5,244 bases of DNA from NCBI GenBank assembly GCA_033720975.1, contig JAWWBL010000113.1, forward strand, positions 1 through 5,244, read 5' to 3'. Position 1 is the stretch's first letter. The number at the start of each line of letters is the position of its first letter. Both the position numbers and the translations under genes were made by a program. The stretch is from JAWWBL01 sp033720975. GTDB taxonomy: Bacteria; Actinomycetota; Acidimicrobiia; Spongiisociales; ZC4RG35. This document shows positions 1-5,244 of this stretch, piece after piece. Under the pieces are notes generated by a model. It searched no databases, was not told the DNA's origin, and saw only the letters and a list, made by a program, of their open reading frames with translations.

Positions 1-69
1 GGAGTACCCGCCATTGCCGGAGTTTGGCGGGCCGTTGAATCTCGACTCGATCCTTGTCTCCGTGATCAT
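1..69 (-). CDS. Thioesterase-like protein, N-terminal 23 residues only (divergent gene, cut by window edge)
   Basis: Reading the minus strand from an ATG at 69-67 gives 23 open codons to the window edge. The residues end in RFNGPPNSGNGGYS. A proline/glycine-rich GPP-S-GNGGY segment close to the N-terminus resembles the start of actinobacterial hotdog-fold acyl-CoA thioesterase-like proteins; this is recalled family knowledge and has not been searched. In the visible part 19 of 23 codons end in G or C, as expected for a real gene in this genome and better than either plus-strand reading of the same bases. No in-frame ATG, GTG or TTG lies upstream on this strand as far as position 133, so the start is well defined. 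There is no Shine-Dalgarno, but a TANNNT box sits 6 nt before the ATG. The gene is divergent from the peroxiredoxin-like operon. The main alternative is chance: 23 codons is short. Confidence 0.55.
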   Translation of the reverse strand, partial: MITETRIESRFNGPPNSGNGGYS

Positions 70-75
70 TCGTCG

Positions 76-81
76 AACGTA
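76..81 (-). promoter_or_regulatory. Candidate -10 box for leaderless transcription of the divergent gene
   Basis: On the minus strand the hexamer TACGTT (81 to 76) fits TANNNT. It is followed by six bases and then the ATG at 69, so transcription would start at or next to the A of the start codon. This is the usual geometry of leaderless actinobacterial genes and explains why no ribosome binding site is visible. A -35 element is not clear; TTGAAC (98-93) is too close, with an 11-nt spacer. The call rests mainly on spacing. Confidence 0.35.
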
Positions 82-126
82 CCAAACATCGGGTTCAACA
101 AGGCTCGATGTGTAGTTTCGCCTGTG

Positions 127-135
127 AGGAGGTGA
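127..135 (+). promoter_or_regulatory. Strong Shine-Dalgarno (AGGAGGTGA) that points to a non-canonical start
   Basis: AGGAGGTGA is a nearly perfect anti-16S match. Six bases after the AGGAGG core lies ATA at 139-141, in frame with the peroxiredoxin-like gene. The TGA within the motif (133-135) is itself an in-frame stop, so translation of that gene cannot begin before 136. The first conventional start, TTG at 160, is 27 nt beyond the core, too far to be served by it, and has no motif of its own. Confidence 0.75.
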
Positions 136-159
136 GCGATAGACAACGAAATCGATGCC

Positions 160-798
160 TTGATCCTGGCCGCGGAACGACGATGGTTGGACAATTGGGT
201 CGCCGGACCGAGGCTGGAAGGCCGGCCGGTTCGTCGCGGAGAGCGCGCCCCTGACGTCGAGTTGACTGCCGAGGACGGCTCCAGGCGGGTTCTGAGCTCC
301 CACTGGGGGGAGCGTCCGGCGCTTGTGATGCTGTGGCGTCATCTTGGATGCGGCTGTGGCGTGGAGCGGTTGGAGCGGCTCAAAGGCGAAGTGGCTCACT
401 ACGAGGCGGAAGGCTTGAACCCAGTCGTGGTTGCCCCCGGCGATATAGAACGTGTCGTGGCTTACAAGGAGCGGTATGGCCTTCCGGTGCCGGTCCTCGC
501 CGATCCGCAGTATCAGACCCATCGCATATTCGGTCTCTCCCACTGGTCACGGGAGCAGGTTCTCTACGATCTGCCGGATGAGTATTGCGACCTGACGAGG
601 GAGTCGGGGGAGGCTTACCAGACGGCCCGTCGCGAGATCGACCTTCATCTGGTCGACGATCCCTGGATGCAATCCGGCGAATTCGTGATCGACCCGAACG
701 GCATCGTTCGTCTCGCCTACATGTACAACTACTGCGCCGACTATCCCGACCCCAGGGTCTTCACCACGGCCGCACGTCTGGCTAGGCCGCAGATGTGA
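160..798 (+). CDS. Peroxiredoxin-like (AhpC/TSA, thioredoxin-fold) protein with a CxC site
   Basis: This is probably a cytosolic thiol redox protein of the AhpC/TSA-like superfamily; no signal peptide is seen. Counting from TTG 160 (212 aa), the N-terminal part has the redoxin opening GERAPDVEL (27-35), then the strand ALVMLWRHLGCGCGVERL (54-71) carrying the presumed active cysteines C64 and C66. A strand-helix-strand follows, with VVVAPGD and LPVPVLADP (about 106-115), the usual peroxiredoxin-like spacing. Near the C-terminus GEFVIDPNGIVRLAYM (about 172-187) is the typical penultimate strand pair. The family motif as I recall it is RH-GC-x-x-C; here the second cysteine is one residue closer, giving CxC. 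Coordinates use the first conventional start, but the Shine-Dalgarno at 127-132 favours ATA 139, which would add seven residues (MDNEIDA) and read the TTG as leucine. The stop overlaps the SixA-like gene by 4 nt. The natural reductant and peroxide or disulfide substrate cannot be told from sequence. Confidence 0.85.
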   Translation: MILAAERRWLDNWVAGPRLEGRPVRRGERAPDVELTAEDGSRRVLSSHWGERPALVMLWRHLGCGCGVERLERLKGEVAHYEAEGLNPVVVAPGDIERVVAYKERYGLPVPVLADPQYQTHRIFGLSHWSREQVLYDLPDEYCDLTRESGEAYQTARREIDLHLVDDPWMQSGEFVIDPNGIVRLAYMYNYCADYPDPRVFTTAARLARPQM

Positions 799-1301
799 AG
801 ACTCTTCTCCTGCTGCGCCATGGGAAGTCGGACTGGGATGCCGACTACCGCGGCGACCATCAACGGCCCCTGGCGTCCCGGGGGGTGAGATCGGCCCGAA
901 TGATGGGGAGTCTGATCGCCGCCATGGAACTGACCCCGGATCGCGTTCTCACCTCGACGGCACTCCGTGCCACCTCAACCGCTGCGCTCGCAGCGGAGGC
1001 CGGCGATTGGAGCGTCCCTGCCGAGCCCGAGGACGGCTTCTACGGGCAGGGACCGGAGGTGGTGCTCGATGTGGCGTCCCGCTCGGACGGGGATCGGTTG
1101 TTGCTGGTGGGGCACGAGCCAACCTGGTCGATGGTGGTGCGTCGGCTCACCGGGGCTTCTGTGCAGATGAAGACGGCGTCCCTGGCGGTCATCGAGTTGA
1201 TGATCGACGAATGGTCCGACCTCCCTCACTCCCGGGGTGTGCTGACCCTTCTGATCCATCCCCGACGGTTCTTTGGGAGCGAGTGGGATCCCGGCTCTTG
1301 A
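795..1301 (+). CDS. sixA: SixA-type phosphohistidine phosphatase (histidine phosphatase superfamily)
   Basis: A 168-residue single-domain protein of the short SixA branch of the histidine phosphatase superfamily, which removes phosphate from phosphohistidine or small phosphoesters in the cytosol. The catalytic LLRHGKSDWD is at 6-15, with R8 and nucleophile H9. QRPLASRG (23-30) follows, then the phosphate-binding arginine R58 in STALRATSTA (54-63). The second conserved histidine H107 lies in LVGHEPTW (104-111). All expected active-site residues are present and the length is normal for SixA. The start is GTG 795: its GTGA overlaps the TGA of the upstream gene, implying translational coupling, and only a weak TAGG precedes it. 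In E. coli SixA acts on the ArcB and NPr phosphohistidines; no such partner is encoded here, so the substrate is unknown. The symbol indicates the family rather than proven orthology. Confidence 0.88.
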   Translation: MKTLLLLRHGKSDWDADYRGDHQRPLASRGVRSARMMGSLIAAMELTPDRVLTSTALRATSTAALAAEAGDWSVPAEPEDGFYGQGPEVVLDVASRSDGDRLLLVGHEPTWSMVVRRLTGASVQMKTASLAVIELMIDEWSDLPHSRGVLTLLIHPRRFFGSEWDPGS

Positions 1302-1320
1302 CTTCTGGCATCATCCCGCG

Positions 1321-2151
1321 ATGACCTGGAAGCTCGACTGTGGCTCCTACACGCTGTTCGTGATCGAGGACGGCTACTACTGGAGGGACACCGCCGGGTA
1401 CCACGACAGCTCCACTGACCACGACTGGCGGTTCCATCCCCGGAACGACCAGGGCCAGGTCCGTATGAACTTCGGCTGCTATCTCATAACAGACGGGGCG
1501 CGAACGATCATGCTCGACGCGGGGATTGGGGATCTTGCTGCTGGGCCGCAGGGGATGGTGGCGGGCTTGATGCCTGGGGCAGTGGACGCCTTGGGAATCG
1601 CTCGGGAGTCGGTGGAGACCGTTGTCTACAGCCACATGCACTACGACCACATCGGAGGCAGTCACCGCAACGGCGAGGTGGTGTTCCCCAACGCGCGGCA
1701 TGTCTTCCACGAGAACGAATGGGCGTTTTGGAAGACGGCCGACACCGAGTTCGCCCAGGCAGCCCGCAAGATCATGGAGCCTCTTCTCGATCAGGACCGG
1801 GTCGACTTCATCGACTCCAATCTCGAAGTGCTCCCCGGTGTGACCGCGATCGAGTCGTTCGGGCACACTCCGGGCCACCTGACCATGACCATCCTCTCCA
1901 ACGGCACACGGACCCTGCTCGGCGGTGACGTGAGCAACCACCCGTTTCAGGTCGAGCACCCCTATTGGAGCCTCCCGGTGGACAACGACCACGAGCTCGC
2001 CGGCTCGACCCGCGATCGGGTGTTCGAGGATCTCCGGTCCAGCGGTGGCACCTTCGTGGCCGGCCACTACCCGATGCCCGGGATCGGGAACATCGTCACT
2101 GACGACGGTGTCAGGGTCTTCCAGCCGCGAAAAGTGCCCAAGGCGCCCTGA
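1321..2151 (+). CDS. Metallo-beta-lactamase-fold hydrolase (lactonase/MPH-like)
   Basis: A 276-residue cytosolic MBL-fold hydrolase with a complete two-metal site: H105, H107, D109 and H110 in SHMHYDHIGG (104-113), H186 in GHTPGH (181-186), bridging D203 in LLGGDVSNH (199-207), and H249 in FVAGHYPMPG (246-255). The overall layout, with an N-terminal strand pair SYTLFVIEDGYYWRD (9-23) and the LDAGIG turn (65-70), resembles the subgroup containing N-acyl-homoserine lactonases, methyl parathion hydrolase and related lactone or ester hydrolases. Whether the substrate is a lactone, ester or phosphotriester cannot be decided. The start chosen is ATG 1321, 19 nt after the SixA stop. An in-frame TTG at 1273 would add 16 residues overlapping the SixA gene, but those residues look unlike the family. 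Neither start has a clear Shine-Dalgarno, so it may depend on reinitiation. It is followed directly by the exporter gene. Confidence 0.88.
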   Translation: MTWKLDCGSYTLFVIEDGYYWRDTAGYHDSSTDHDWRFHPRNDQGQVRMNFGCYLITDGARTIMLDAGIGDLAAGPQGMVAGLMPGAVDALGIARESVETVVYSHMHYDHIGGSHRNGEVVFPNARHVFHENEWAFWKTADTEFAQAARKIMEPLLDQDRVDFIDSNLEVLPGVTAIESFGHTPGHLTMTILSNGTRTLLGGDVSNHPFQVEHPYWSLPVDNDHELAGSTRDRVFEDLRSSGGTFVAGHYPMPGIGNIVTDDGVRVFQPRKVPKAP

Positions 2152-2152
2152 T

Positions 2153-3367
2153 TTGGCGAGCAAGCTCGGCGCCCGTTTCGACAAGCTGTCGATCGCCGCC
2201 GGCATCTCGAACGTAGGTGACGGGGTCATGGGCGCGGCCTTTCCGCTGTTCGTAGCGTCACTGACCCGAGATCCCGTGCTCGTGGCGGCAGCGACATTCG
2301 TATCGCGCCTTCCCTGGTTCCTCTTCGCGCTCCTGTCGGGTGCCCTGGTCGATCGTCTCGATCGCAAGAAGGTCATGGTCGTGACCGACGTTCTTCGTGC
2401 CATAGGAATCGGCATTTTGGCCCTCGGTGTCTGGACCGGGGACGCAGGGCTGATCGCGGTTTATGTGATCGGCTTTGGGCTCGGGGTCGCCGAGACCTTC
2501 TTCGATACCTCCGCCGAAGCTCTCACCCCAAACCTGGTCGATGATTCCCAGCTACCCCAGGCCAATGGACGGCTTCAAGCGCTCGAGTTTGTGGGCGGAT
2601 CACTCGCCGGGCCGCCCATTGGCGCGTTTCTGTTCGCATTGGCAGCTGCGCTTCCGTTTGTAGTCGATAGCTTCTCTTTCCTCGTCGCGGCCTTGCTAAT
2701 TGCAGTCATCCCAGGAGGTTTCAAAACCGAGCGGAGCAGCGAGTCCACCATCTTGGAAGACATCAAGGAAGGGATCGGATGGCTTTGGCGTCAGAGAGTT
2801 CTGCGCTCACTCGTGGTCATGGCGGGTGTCATCAACCTGATCGCCTTCGGCGTACTCGCAATCTTCGTGTTATACGCCCAGGACATCCTCGGTGTCGACG
2901 AAGTCGGCTACGGCCTCCTGATCTCAGCTATTGGGCTCGGCGGCCTCGTCGGGGCATTTGTGTCGCCAAGAATTGTCAGATGGATCGGCCCGGGCAACAC
3001 CCTGCGATCCGTCCTGGCGTTCTCGGGCATCCTGTCGCTGGCCTTTGTGATCGTGTCGTCCCCGTTGGTAGCGGGCGCGCTGATGTTGTTCTTCGGATTC
3101 GTCATCACCGGGTGGAATGTGGTCAGTGTGTCCCTCCGGCAGAGCCTCACTCCCGATGGGTTGAGGGCTCGGGTGGCCGGTTCTGCGAGGCTCCTCGCCT
3201 GGGGGACCCAGCCGCTGGGTGCGCTCATCGGGGGATTCCTCGGCGCCCTCAGCCTGAGAGCCCCATTTCTGGTCGGTGCCATCGTATGGCTGGGAATGCT
3301 CATTGTGACGAGGGGAATCACTTCCAACGAGAACATCGAGGCTGCTCGAAGGTCCGCACCCGTATGA
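2153..3367 (+). CDS. MFS transporter, EntS-like (MFS_3) exporter
   Basis: A 404-residue polytopic inner-membrane protein, predicted by eye to have about 12 hydrophobic helices in two halves split by a hydrophilic loop near residues 190-215. The motif-A loop between helices 2 and 3 reads GALVDRLDRKK (63-73). The segment ANGRLQALEFVGGSLAGPP (137-155) and the C-terminal LLAWGTQPLGALIGG (347-361) are typical of the MFS_3 group that includes the enterobactin exporter EntS and macrolide pumps, so proton-driven efflux is likely. The cargo is unknown. The start chosen is TTG 2153, one base after the hydrolase stop, with AAGG at 2140-2143 as a weak ribosome site. It yields a natural amphipathic N-terminus before helix 1. 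An upstream start at 2045 would run inside the hydrolase gene in another frame and is unlikely. Its last codons overlap the next gene by ATGA. Confidence 0.87.
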   Translation: MASKLGARFDKLSIAAGISNVGDGVMGAAFPLFVASLTRDPVLVAAATFVSRLPWFLFALLSGALVDRLDRKKVMVVTDVLRAIGIGILALGVWTGDAGLIAVYVIGFGLGVAETFFDTSAEALTPNLVDDSQLPQANGRLQALEFVGGSLAGPPIGAFLFALAAALPFVVDSFSFLVAALLIAVIPGGFKTERSSESTILEDIKEGIGWLWRQRVLRSLVVMAGVINLIAFGVLAIFVLYAQDILGVDEVGYGLLISAIGLGGLVGAFVSPRIVRWIGPGNTLRSVLAFSGILSLAFVIVSSPLVAGALMLFFGFVITGWNVVSVSLRQSLTPDGLRARVAGSARLLAWGTQPLGALIGGFLGALSLRAPFLVGAIVWLGMLIVTRGITSNENIEAARRSAPV

Positions 3368-3696
3368 CCGAGCTTCGCAGGCTTCCTCTCAAGATTGCCG
3401 GAGTAATAGGCATCTTCAGTGCGGCATTTCACCTGGCGGTTCTGCTTGGAATCGGAGGGGCATCCGAGAGCGGTCTCGTAGTCGGTCTGATACTCCTCAT
3501 GTTCCTCGCAGGCGTGCTCGCCTGGGTCGCCCCGGAGTCCTCAACCCACGGGCGCCGGATCGCAATGGTTGCGGCCGGCCTCTTCTTCCTCGTCGGGCTG
3601 CCCACAGAGTCCGTCTTCTTGTATGTGTTCCTCGTCGCGCTAGTCCTCTCGATTCTCGGGTTTGCCGGTGTGGAAAAACAGGAAATCAACGAATAG
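3364..3696 (+). CDS. Small four-helix integral membrane protein, unknown function
   Basis: A 110-residue protein of no family I recognise. It has a short basic head (MTELRRLPLK), then four hydrophobic segments at about 11-31, 36-56, 66-80 and 84-103, and ends in a charged tail EKQEINE. The basic head and the loop THGRR after helix 2 (61-65) would by the positive-inside rule place the N-terminus and this loop on the cytoplasmic side. The start ATG 3364 overlaps the exporter stop as ATGA, and GAAGG at 3348-3352 can act as a ribosome site 11 nt upstream. The coupling suggests production together with the MFS pump, possibly as an accessory subunit, though it may be merely the last cistron. The same frame stays open further upstream inside the transporter gene, but that is a shadow reading. 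Function is not assigned. Confidence 0.75.
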   Translation: MTELRRLPLKIAGVIGIFSAAFHLAVLLGIGGASESGLVVGLILLMFLAGVLAWVAPESSTHGRRIAMVAAGLFFLVGLPTESVFLYVFLVALVLSILGFAGVEKQEINE

Positions 3697-3730
3697 CCAC
3701 GGTTGTTGACCAGTTTTGGAAAGAGGGGGG

Positions 3731-3758
3731 TTCACAAAACGGCTGGGATGCGTATATT
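3731..3758 (+). promoter_or_regulatory. Probable sigma-70-type promoter for the sigma factor gene
   Basis: TTCACA (3731-3736) and TATATT (3753-3758) are separated by 16 bases and match the vegetative consensus at 5/6 and 5/6. Transcription would start near 3765, giving a leader of roughly 57 nt before the ATG. It lies in the only sizeable plus-strand intergenic gap, exactly where the operon changes to the sigma gene. The -10 lies within the inverted repeat 3750-3790. An additional TTGACC at 3706-3711 has no matching -10. Confidence 0.55.
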
Positions 3759-3790
3759 GGGTACGCGGGGGTCGCTGCCCCCAAATACGC
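3750..3790. repeat. Imperfect 41-bp inverted repeat over the -10 and start site of the sigma gene
   Basis: Left arm GCGTATATTGGG (3750-3761) and right arm CCCAAATACGC (3780-3790) are complementary over 11 pairs with a single unpaired A at 3756. The centre has a second, competing dyad: GGGGG (3767-3771) with CCCCC (3778-3782) around TCGCTG. The short piece TACGC (3762-3766) is also the complement of GCGTA (3750-3754), giving an N7-spaced palindrome. No T-run follows, so an intrinsic terminator is unlikely. Because the left arm overlaps the -10, an operator is the more natural reading. Only the inner hairpin would be in the mRNA leader. Confidence 0.6.
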
Positions 3791-3821
3791 ACCTAGTGCA
3801 CCTGCGGAGGACTTTCGAAAC

Positions 3822-4811
3822 ATGGCTGCGACTGATACGCGCAAAGACAAGACCGATAAGCCCCGTCGCGTCCGGCTTCATTCCAAGCTGACGGACGAGC
3901 GCGGCCGGCTGACGACCGACCTCGTCTCCCAATACCTGACTGCCATTGGCGAGTACGACCTGCTGACCGCCGAGCAAGAGGTGGAGCTGGCCCAAAAGAT
4001 CGAGGCCGGTGAGGAGGCTGCAGAGCGGCTCGAAGAGGGCGACTACTCCGGCAAACGCGAGGAAATGGAGTTGCGTCGCCTTGCCCGCCGCGGCGCCCAG
4101 GCCAAGGACGACTTCCTCACCGCCAACCTTCGGTTGGTGGTGGCCAACGCGCGCCGTTACGCCAACACGTCCGGCATCGACTTCCTCGACCTCATCCAGG
4201 AGGGGAACCTCGGCCTCATCCGTGCCGTCGAGAAGTTCGACTGGCGCAAGGGCTTCAAATTCTCCACGTACGCCACGTGGTGGATCCGACAGGCGATCAC
4301 CAGGGCGATCGCCGACAAGTCGAGGACGGTCAGGATTCCCGTACACCTTCACGACACTCTTGCCGCGGTCCGCGCTGCTCAGGCCTCACTCAAAGCGGAG
4401 CTCGGTCGGGACCCGCGTCCCGAGGAGATCGCCGAGGAAGCTGGCGTCACGGCCGACAAGGTCGAATTGGCGTTGAGCGTTGCCGACACGGTCTCGCTCG
4501 AGCAGCCCATCGGTGAGGATGGAGCGCAGCTAGGCGATTTCATCGAGGACGAGGACGCGGCTGACCCGGTCCAGATGACCGAGGAAATGGATGTCGCCAA
4601 TTCCCTTCGCGAGTCGATCGAGAGGCTTCCCGAACGGGAAGGGAGGATCCTCGCACTTCGGTACGGGTTCTACGACGGCGTGCCCCGCACTCTCGAGGAG
4701 ATCGGCGACGAGTTCAACCTCACCAGAGAGCGCATTCGTCAGCTGGAGAAGCTTGCGCTTTGCCGTCTTCGTCACCCCTCCTTTGGCATCCGCGAGGCAG
4801 ACCTGGTCTGA
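3822..4811 (+). CDS. RNA polymerase sigma-70 factor, RpoD/HrdB-like (group 1 or 2)
   Basis: A 329-residue sigma factor directing promoter recognition. Region 1.2 covers about 30-62 (LVSQYLTAIGEYDLLTAEQE). Regions 2.1-2.4 cover about 97-165, with the core-binding helix FLTANLRLVVANARRYA, then DLIQEGNLGLIRAVEKFD (123-140) and the -10 melting and recognition helix FSTYATWWIRQAITRAI (147-163). Region 3 begins RIPVHLHDT (171-179), and region 3.2 carries PIGEDGAQLGDFIEDEDA (229-246), the finger near the active site. Region 4.2 has RTLEEIGDEFNLTRERIRQLE (289-309), the -35-binding helix-turn-helix, ending RLRHPS (315-320). A long acidic region 1.1 and the nonconserved insert are absent; the size matches the compact SigB/HrdB-derived factors of actinobacteria. 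ATG 3822 is preceded by GGAGGA (3806-3811) at 10 nt. Whether it is the principal sigma or an alternative one is open. The promoter and dyad upstream suggest its own regulation. Confidence 0.93.
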   Translation: MAATDTRKDKTDKPRRVRLHSKLTDERGRLTTDLVSQYLTAIGEYDLLTAEQEVELAQKIEAGEEAAERLEEGDYSGKREEMELRRLARRGAQAKDDFLTANLRLVVANARRYANTSGIDFLDLIQEGNLGLIRAVEKFDWRKGFKFSTYATWWIRQAITRAIADKSRTVRIPVHLHDTLAAVRAAQASLKAELGRDPRPEEIAEEAGVTADKVELALSVADTVSLEQPIGEDGAQLGDFIEDEDAADPVQMTEEMDVANSLRESIERLPEREGRILALRYGFYDGVPRTLEEIGDEFNLTRERIRQLEKLALCRLRHPSFGIREADLV

Positions 4812-4861
4812 ACCAAACCGACGATGTGCAACCGTCCCTTGGGGCATATAGCGTGCACGCG

Positions 4862-5239
4862 GTGAAACTGAGGGATCTCGTCGGGGAGGCTCCGTACCTG
4901 TGCGGGCCTGATACCACCGTCCGGGAGGCGGCATCGGCAATGGACCGCTCCGACCTGGGGTCTCTGGCTGTGGTCGAGGGGATGAACCTGATCGGTCTGG
5001 TTACCGAGCGTGACATCAGGCGATGCGTTGCTGACGGTGCCGATCTCGCCGCCACCACAGTCGCAGACGTCATGAGTGATGACCCGGACACCTTCGATCC
5101 GGATCTCGATGTTTGGGATGCGGCCTCGTGGATCGCAGAGTCGGGTTATCGCCATCTCCCCGTCGTCGATGACGACGGCGCCCTGCTCGGAGTCGTCTCG
5201 GTCCGGGACCTGCTCGTAGCTCTGGTCGACACCGTCTAG
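4862..5239 (+). CDS. Two-CBS-domain protein (CBS pair / Bateman module)
   Basis: A 125-residue cytosolic protein consisting of nothing but two CBS motifs. CBS1 spans about 2-58 with DTTVREAASAM (17-27) and the ending LIGLVTERDIRR (43-54). CBS2 spans about 66-123 with VADVMSDDPDTFDPD (67-81) and RHLPVVDDDGALLGVVSVRDLL (97-118). Such pairs usually bind adenine nucleotides (AMP, ATP, SAM or NADH) and sense energy state, either alone as dimers or by contacting another protein; the ligand cannot be predicted here. GTG 4862 is preferred because KLRDLV begins the first CBS fold; GTG 4853, three codons earlier, is equally in frame. Neither has a convincing Shine-Dalgarno. The gap of 50 nt after the sigma gene is small enough for co-transcription, though TAGCGT at 4849-4854 could be a -10 for a leaderless message. 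A longer upstream reading would overlap the sigma gene and is discounted. Confidence 0.88.
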   Translation: MKLRDLVGEAPYLCGPDTTVREAASAMDRSDLGSLAVVEGMNLIGLVTERDIRRCVADGADLAATTVADVMSDDPDTFDPDLDVWDAASWIAESGYRHLPVVDDDGALLGVVSVRDLLVALVDTV

Positions 5240-5244
5240 CCGAC

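Noticed and set aside
2..115. Plus-strand open reading at the left edge as the 3' end of an upstream gene (37 codons)
   Set aside because: About 24 of 37 codons end in G or C, weaker than the opposing minus-strand reading (19 of 23), and the minus-strand reading has a defined ATG, a -10 box and a recognisable motif.
113..118. TAGTTT as a -10 for the peroxiredoxin-like operon
   Set aside because: Fits TANNNT and would give a leader of about 14 nt, but no -35 lies at the right distance, so it is too weak to list as a feature.
1298..1303. TTGACT as a -35 for an internal promoter before the hydrolase
   Set aside because: No -10-like hexamer occurs at 16-18 nt; the position would fall on GATGAC at the start codon.
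1189..2415. Long minus-strand open frame of about 408 codons
   Set aside because: It lies opposite the hydrolase and transporter genes, has no recognisable domain, and is a typical GC-rich antisense shadow.
3703..3891. Plus-strand 62-codon frame before and into the sigma gene
   Set aside because: Begins at a TTG without a ribosome site, runs through the promoter and palindrome, and ends inside the sigma gene in another frame.
3732..4352. Minus-strand frame opposite the sigma gene
   Set aside because: It mirrors a confidently identified sigma-70 gene and shows no domain of its own.
4804..4815. TGGT/ACCA hairpin at the sigma stop codon as a terminator
   Set aside because: Only four base pairs and no T-run after it.

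Overview
The window is GC-rich bacterial DNA, densely packed with genes. Short-stop starts (GTG, TTG), 4-nt stop/start overlaps and at least one probably leaderless gene all occur. Together with the type of housekeeping-like sigma factor, this suggests a high-GC actinobacterium, perhaps an uncultured Acidimicrobiia-like lineage. That assignment is inference from style; no ribosomal or other definitive marker is present. I see no mobile element, CRISPR array, tRNA or rRNA, and nothing that amounts to a clearly new defence or biosynthetic system.

Layout. Positions 1-69 hold the first 23 codons of a divergent minus-strand gene with a thioesterase-like N-terminus, cut off by the window edge. Its ATG lies 6 nt after a TANNNT box, as in a leaderless transcript. 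About 70 bp of intergenic DNA separates it from a plus-strand run of five closely spaced genes: a peroxiredoxin-like thioredoxin-fold protein (from 139 or 160 to 798), a SixA-type histidine phosphatase (795-1301), a metallo-beta-lactamase-fold hydrolase (1321-2151), an MFS exporter (2153-3367) and a 110-residue four-helix membrane protein (3364-3696). Gaps are -4, +19, +1 and -4 nt, so the five are very probably one transcription unit. Then comes a 125-bp intergenic region with a promoter and a striking imperfect palindrome, followed by a compact sigma-70 factor (3822-4811) and a two-CBS-domain protein (4862-5239).

How they may work together. The five-gene run combines a thiol redox protein, a phosphatase, a metal-dependent hydrolase and an efflux pump. 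This could fit a small-molecule detoxification or stress unit, but nothing in the sequence names the substrate. The sigma factor and CBS protein look like separate core functions.

Most worth a second look: the start of the peroxiredoxin-like gene, where a near-perfect Shine-Dalgarno points to an ATA codon; the 41-bp dyad covering the -10 and start site of the sigma gene; and the CxC active-site variant in the peroxiredoxin-like protein.
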